From contig NC_052619.1 in the NCBI RefSeq assembly GCF_016545825.1, positions 36,681,803 to 36,745,802 on the forward strand: a stretch of DNA of 64,000 nt, read 5' to 3'. This document shows, piece by piece, positions 56,795-64,000 of the stretch. Numbering within the stretch: position 1 is the first letter of the stretch; each line of letters opens with the position of its first letter. Origin of the DNA: Eucalyptus grandis (lineage: Eukaryota; Streptophyta; Magnoliopsida; Myrtales; Myrtaceae). The notes under the pieces were generated by a model that was not told where the DNA came from, made no database searches, and was given only the letters and a program-made list of their open reading frames with translations. A program made the translations under genes and the position numbers.

Positions 56795-57244
56795 CTGAAA
56801 AAGTCATAAACCTATTATACAAGAATATCAATCGAGTCTTAAACATTTAAATACAATCAATTTAGTCATAAACCTTTTAATAATTTGTTGAAATTACTAA
56901 TATGGTTGTCGATCATGCCATATAAGATACCAAGCACTAACTTGGACAAATTTCTTTTTTTTTCTTTTTTTATAATTTTTGAATAATCATTGTGGCCGGT
57001 GAGGGTCGCTAGAATCAACAAGGAAAAAAACAAAAGAAATGAAAATATTAAAAATTTTAAAAAATTGCAAAAGTTATTCATATTAGTGCTAGTTTTGCCA
57101 CATAAAACAGTTAGCATCTATGTTGATGATTTTTTAGCCAAAATTGCCCTTAATGACTAAATTTATAAAATGTCAAAAAATTTAGAATTAAATTAGCCAA
57201 ATTGAAAATCTTATGATTGAATTGACTTATATACGATAGGTTTA

Positions 57245-57251
<7 letters not shown>
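56795..57251. mobile_element. Long-TIR miniature element (Mutator-like)
   Basis: The left arm 'gtcataaacctattatacaa' and the right arm, read in reverse ('aaacctatcgtatataag'), are inverted copies. Both then run through 'caattcaatcataa'- and 'aatttagtcat'-type blocks for about 100 bp. The pattern of repeated 'agtcctaaacct' words is that of a common plant MULE/MITE family. Exact ends and target duplication could not be fixed because the right side runs into an AT repeat. Confidence 0.5.

Positions 57252-57286
<35 letters not shown>
57250..57286. repeat. (TA)n microsatellite
   Basis: About 18 TA units at the right edge of the miniature element. Confidence 0.95.
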
Positions 57287-57289
<3 letters not shown>

Positions 57290-57290
<1 letters not shown>

Positions 57291-58255
57291 TATATAATTT
57301 TCTCATTAGTTGCTTGACATCGCAGCCATGATGGGTTTTGAATAGAGTTCCCTCCAGATAACCACCTCGACAAGCTCTAACAAAGCTTGCCATGGCAAAG
57401 CTCTCAACATAGCTTGAGCCTAAGCTTCATAGCCAAAGCTCCTTTAGAGCTCGCGGGCAAGAGGGCAGTGGATAATAATCAATTGCAAGGTAGATTAATT
57501 TGCACCCTAGAGTCAAATCAAGCAAGGTTGGTTCCCAATTTGTGGAACTGGCTATCGGGACACTTAGTTTTGGAATCGGATTGGCTAGTTTGGGCTGGTT
57601 CCATGATCATCATATCAACATATTTAAAATAATTAAGAATGTATATATGGACAAATAAAATTATGAAGAAAGCATAAGGTTTGCTTCTATATCTATGCAA
57701 GTCATCACTCTATTTCAGTGAAAATTGAAATGTAATTTATTAATTTAGGATTTGCTTTAGTATATAAAGTTAAGAAAAAAAATGAAGTAACATGGGTTGG
57801 TTTGGTGGGTCATAAATTTTGGAAATGAGGATCGGATCAATTCATTCGAGAATCACCCAGAACCAATAGGTTTGGTTCGGTTCATTAATGCACACCCTTT
57901 ATTGACAAGAGCATTTTGGTCAGTGATGGCAAACATTGCAACTAATTTTGAATGCAATTGCTATGGACTTTAGTCAAGTGGCGGTGGTTATTTATTATGG
58001 TCTCATATATATAGAGGGGCGAGGGGCGAACGAGTCTTTCTAAAATTTTGGATTTTGACTAAATATGCAAATGGCAAATTCTTTTGAAAAGCAAGGCTGC
58101 AAATTAATACTAGCTTTCTTTTTCCCAATTACTGCTAGTTAGAAAAGTCAAATTGGTTTTTGAAATTTTCCGAAAAAAATATTTCTTACACGTGTTTCGC
58201 GCTTGCAAGAAATTTTCAAGCATCTCCAAATCCATTCCGGTTCGAAACCCGAATT
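57290..58255. other. Intergenic region upstream of eS4
   Basis: It contains sequence rich in 'ggttggttcc' and 'aaccaataggtttggttcgg' words (57520-57890), like the inside of the hAT-type MITE at 62017, but without clear ends. No gene. Confidence 0.45.
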
Positions 58256-58265
58256 TTTCGGTTCT

Positions 58266-58345
58266 TGGGCCGGGTCGGCCCGGTTGGTGTGGGCCTAGCA
58301 GGCCCAAATATCTGCGCAGCATAAGAGGAAAAGGCGTAGGGTTTT
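58266..58345 (+). promoter_or_regulatory. Site II and telo-box promoter cluster of eS4
   Basis: TGGGCC elements at 58266-58271, 58290-58295 and, reversed, 58301-58306, followed by a telo-box TAGGGTTT at 58337-58344. Site II plus telo-box is the hallmark of plant ribosomal-protein promoters, bound by TCP-type factors and giving growth-linked expression. The cluster lies 100-180 bp before the ATG. Confidence 0.8.
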
Positions 58346-58447
58346 CGACGTCTCCGCCTCATTCGTCGTCTCCCCTCGAGCCTTTCAGGAACTCCGCAGC
58401 GCGAAGGGAAGCTCCGCCGCCGGTCGGTCCGAGCCGAGCACCCGAAA

Positions 58448-60354
<1,907 letters not shown>

Positions 60355-62016
60355 GTTTTACTATTGATGCATGTATTGAATTATCTGACTGGCGCTTCCT
60401 GTTATTTAGCTGTAAGAGGATTTTTGGGGAATGAGCATCTTGTTTTTGTTCCGGTACAATTCTGGCGAAGTTTTGCTCCGGCAATTTAGGGTTTATCTGT
60501 TGTTTTGGATGTTATAGATGATGGCGATTTGAGGTTCTTTTTATCCTTTACAGTGTGTATTCAAATGCATGCTTGATTTCTCTTCAAGCATTGATGAAAT
60601 CCCAAAGATTGAGAGAGGAGTCATGTGGTTTTGTTGAGAGCGAAAATGGCTCACAGCACGTCCGGGATGTCAAGCCTCGTGTAGGTTATATAGATACGAT
60701 GTTGCTTAGTTACTATTTACTTTTGGCATGGTCGAAAATTGTAAAAAGTGGTTTTGCCCAATCATGGTCACTCGACTTTCACTACGTTCCAAAATTGTCT
60801 TTGAACTTTTAATTGTTGATGGAACTAGTCCCTCAACTTCCATTAAGGAGAATTTTAGAGCTTGTCCACTCTTAAGGCCAAATCAAAATATAAACCATCT
60901 TTTCACTAATTATAGACCATTTTCATGTCTCTCCAATCTGTTTCTCTGTTATACAGGGATAAGAACTTTACTTAGGATGCTCTTGAAAGTCCTGTAAAAA
61001 TAAATACACCCATGAAAGATGAGAGCTCTAGCTCAATTTCTGTAGGAAAATCCAAACCCACTTTTGACAGTCAGTGAGAGGCTTTGACGTAATCGAAGAC
61101 GGGGCTCTAGAAGAAAGAACTGGCAATGCCAACATATTAGAATTTAGCCCAAGATACAAGACCGTCTCTTGGACTGGCGGGGAAAGCTTCAAACGAGAAC
61201 ATGATTTAATCTGATTTCTTGAAGTCGGAAGCAGATGGTTCGAGACTAGTTAGGACTCTCTTTGCCTATCCGGGTGGAACGCAAGGCAACTCTCAAGTCA
61301 CTGAGATCGTTAAGCGTCTCATTTCACTTTATGTGGGTTTAGTCGTTGATTATGAATCAGCTCCTTGCATCACTTGCTTCATTGCGCTCCTTCACACGCC
61401 CTGGAGACTACGTTTGCATACCTTATCTCTGAGAAAACCCAACTTGTAGTTTTGAAAGTTGGGAGCGGCATTGCCCTTGATACGACCTCGCAGGAGCGTC
61501 TCGTCTTCCGCAAAGTTACCAATCTGGATCCAAATACTCTTGTCATTATCGTCACGAGATCAAGCATTTTCTGCTGGACTGCACCCATTCACGCAAAAAA
61601 TGCAACCAGACGTGGGTACGTTTGCGAGAAATAAGTCATGGATTACCTTGCCTCTCTTGCTAACGATGCCACCATCGATGTTTTCCATCTCTAAAACCTT
61701 CCATTCGGCTCAAAGATCTAGGAACCTTATCAAAGCATGTCCATCTTAATTCGAGTCAATGCATTATCCGTCACTTCCAGAGATTCCTCTCAGATTTTCG
61801 ACTCGACGTTATGTCGATATACCAATCAGGTTAGTCATAGGTTCAATTCGTGTTATCTTGCCATACTTTTGCCCCTCAAAAGTTTTGTCGCATTAGGTCA
61901 CGGCCTAATCCTTCCTTGTCCACAAGCAGGTCAAGAAGGGAAGTCACATAGTAATGAGTTCCCATTTAGAAAAAAAAATCAGACTTTTAGCGCAATACAA
62001 TTTGTGTGGATAAAAT
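60355..62016. other. eS4 3' flank and unrecognised sequence
   Basis: The first part is probably eS4 3' UTR. From 61219 to 61750 overlapping short plus-strand frames ('LETTFAYLISEKTQLVVLK', 'DPNTLVIIVTRSS') look like a decayed coding region, but I cannot name the family. No terminal repeats were found. Confidence 0.4.
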
Positions 62017-62352
62017 TAGGGGTGTGTGAACTAGGGACTATCCAATCCGGCCAGTTTTATTGAGTTCCCAAGAGTGTCGATCCAATTCCCGATTCCTAAA
62101 AGTGAAACCAGTGTCTAAGCAGCCCAATCCCAGTTCCAAAGGGAAAATTGGATTGGACCGGATATGTATACTTTTCTAATTATTTTTATTTCTTTAAAAA
62201 AAAATTAGTGAGTTCAATTTATTGTTTTCAAGGAAATACAAGCCTATAATTAGACAATAAGATATCCAGATGAAACATTAAAAATTGGGACCGGTTCCAT
62301 TAAACTGGACCGGAACTGAACCGCAAATTGGACCAGGAAACTATTACCCCTA
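62017..62352. mobile_element. hAT-type MITE, 336 bp
   Basis: Ends TAGGGGTG.. and ..TACCCCTA, with 8-bp flanks GATAAAAT (62009-62016) and AATAAAAT (62353-62360), 7 of 8 identical. The inside is rich in 'gga-ccgg' and 'ggttcc' words on both strands, a common arrangement in plant hAT MITEs. No coding capacity. Confidence 0.8.
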
Positions 62353-62360
62353 AATAAAAT

Positions 62361-63241
62361 CGCGTAAAGTCAATCCAAACCCAACCAGCACTTCAGACAC
62401 ATCTCATCACAGTTTAGCAAAGACCACTTATTTAACTCAATATCGAATTGAACCATAGAGCATGATGGTCAAATAAAACGTGATGTAATGATGAATTACA
62501 ACATACTTTTGTCTCCTTGAAAAGGAAATTAAAAATCCTAATGTGCGAACTGATAATTTGACCAATACGACAGTCAGTCAATAATTATGAATTAGCTGCT
62601 TTGCAGGCACACAAAACACACGACAACCTCTAGCTACCAGCGGACTCAAAACTCTTAACTGCAACTGCTCCAGAAATCTCAGATAAATGCCAGACAACAG
62701 CTTCATAAACTTACAAGTAACTTGAATATACACCTCGTTTTGCAATCATCACTCGGAGGATGGGCACCTGATTACATGACGAAAGGAATCTACATAACTT
62801 TCTTCGCACGTTGCATGTACATGCAAGAGCACTATAGAGGATATGGTTGACAGCACCAGTTTCCAGTTAGCTCGCTTCAACTATGGTATGGGCTTTCCAA
62901 AATCCTGGAAACTAGAAAAATTGGTAGAACATTCACCCACCATGAACTAGGCATCAAGAATGACAACAATGCCATCTGAGCGAAAAAATTTACAAATGGA
63001 AATGTGAAACTAGTAGTACTTGCATATTGATCTCTCGATGAGTTCAAAATTTTCGGGAGAAAAAAAGCTCACTATGCAGATCTTGATACAGCCCCAAAAG
63101 GAACAGCGGATGGAATTTGCCATCACTAGCTGCAGTACCAAAATATATTTTGATTTTCTTTTTGAAAGCTACAAACAGAATAGAACATTTTGCTACTGAT
63201 ATTTTATTTCATTTTTTTTTTTTGGTCAGACTACTGATATT
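62361..63241. other. 3' flank of the METTL13-like gene
   Basis: Probably the 3' UTR and downstream region of the minus-strand gene. No other feature seen. Confidence 0.45.
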
Positions 63242-64000
63242 TTATTTCAAGCGTTTAATTTTCTTGGATGTGTCTACAATGGTTTGTCTCATCTTTGGAT
63301 GTCTGCAGAGCAATAACTTCTGAAGCTGATCAGCAGCTTCGGTGAACTGATTTTCCGTGATACCATTGTCTGTCTTCAGAGCAAAAAGAATCTCATTGAC
63401 GTCTTCTTCGAGTTGAAGGGAATAAAGGTGGCTGAAGACCTGCAAATATGCAACATAAACCGCACATCAGAATAACAACCATCTTTTGGCCAAAAAAATA
63501 AAAGAAGAATAATTACCATGTTAAGACAACATTAGGAGAATAATATAGAAGCAGAACAAGCAATTACATACGTTCTAGCATAAGTCAAGAACTGGAGTTC
63601 CACATACTCACCGTTTTCAACCTTGAAATCACCATTTCCTTGATCTTCGTAGATCTAGAGACCAAATTCACAACAAAGAGGCCCTGCTTGGAAATGGAGC
63701 TCTTTGCATCCTTTAGGAAAGGTTCTGCAACGAAATCAGCAGCAGGGCAGGACAACCCAGAGCTGCACTGGGTAATAGACAGCAATAAGTTCCAGTAAAA
63801 AGTTTAAAATAGGTGAACACCACCCTGTTTTCCACACAATAACAAGGAAGTAATTCTATGCACAATTCAGAATTCATAATAACCTTGGATCTTCAGAATC
63901 AACATCAACAACCAATATGTCAATTTCACCGCTGTCTTGGCTGTCTAGAAGGGATTCACTGTCAGGAGATTGAACAGTCTTCAAGTTCCCATTCTCCTTT
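63242..64000 (-). CDS. METTL13-like methyltransferase, 3' part (runs off the window)
   Basis: Three 3' exons on the minus strand: 64000-63884 (incomplete at the edge), 63762-63612 and 63439-63242 with stop TAA. Joined phases are consistent (AG|C across the first intron, phase 0 across the second). The protein ends with 'DILVVDVDSEDP', 'SSGLSCPAADFV', 'GLFVVNLVSRSTKIKEMVIS', 'VFSHLYSLQLEEDVNEILFA' and 'KIKRLK'. This matches the C-terminal methyltransferase domain of plant METTL13-type proteins (eEF1A Lys/N-terminal methyltransferase family, spermidine-synthase-like fold). 'DILVVDVDS' is the strand carrying the conserved acidic residues. The AdoMet-binding first domain and start lie beyond 64000. 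Substrate in plants is inferred from animal METTL13. Confidence 0.85.

Noticed and set aside
58337..58344. Interstitial telomere repeat
   Set aside because: A single TAGGGTTT, best explained as a telo-box promoter element beside site II motifs.

Overview
The window is nuclear DNA of a flowering plant, probably a woody eudicot. Spliced plant genes lie among nested LTR retrotransposons, MITEs and long AT-rich spacers. A Myrtaceae/Eucalyptus-type genome is plausible, but I could not test that. No bacterial, organellar, tRNA, rRNA or CRISPR feature was recognised. There is one 100-N assembly gap (27122-27221).

Layout. 1-3.6 kb holds a relic of an F-box-associated domain and otherwise nothing recognisable. 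3.8-22.7 kb is a decayed pair of Ty3/gypsy chromoviruses arranged LTR-internal-LTR-internal-LTR. Its middle LTR looks chimeric, and the second copy carries a 523-bp TRIM with a 5-bp target duplication. At 22,690 a reverse-oriented Ty1/copia element of Sirevirus type, with a degenerate env-like region, cuts the third LTR and runs into the gap. 28.4-34.1 kb carries two tandem family-1 glycosyltransferase genes (UGT83A-like), both intact. Between them lie a RIN4-like pseudogene and a tandem repeat. 34.1-38.8 kb is transposon-rich and includes a solo LTR and a 990-bp Mutator-like foldback element.

38.9-53.7 kb is a segmental duplication of a module [F-box gene - spacer - RIN4-like gene on the other strand]. 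Copy A (38.9-44.0 kb) is broken by a frameshift, a nonsense codon, a solo LTR and a hAT-type MITE. Copy B (48.8-55.1 kb) appears intact. Between the copies are a hAT transposase relic and an endogenous caulimovirid (pararetrovirus)-like fragment. 58.3-60.4 kb is an intact ribosomal protein eS4 gene with telo-box and site II promoter motifs. The right edge (63.2-64 kb, minus) is the 3' end of a METTL13-like methyltransferase gene.

How the genes relate. eS4 and the METTL13-like gene are translation-related housekeeping genes. The F-box gene belongs to the same broad class as Arabidopsis CPR1, which limits immune-receptor levels, and RIN4 is a guarded immune regulator, so the duplicated module is a candidate immunity cluster by inference only. 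The UGT pair is a young tandem duplication with odd residues in the sugar-donor box. Because several duplicated segments keep 'empty' sites, many insertions can be dated relative to the duplications from this window alone.
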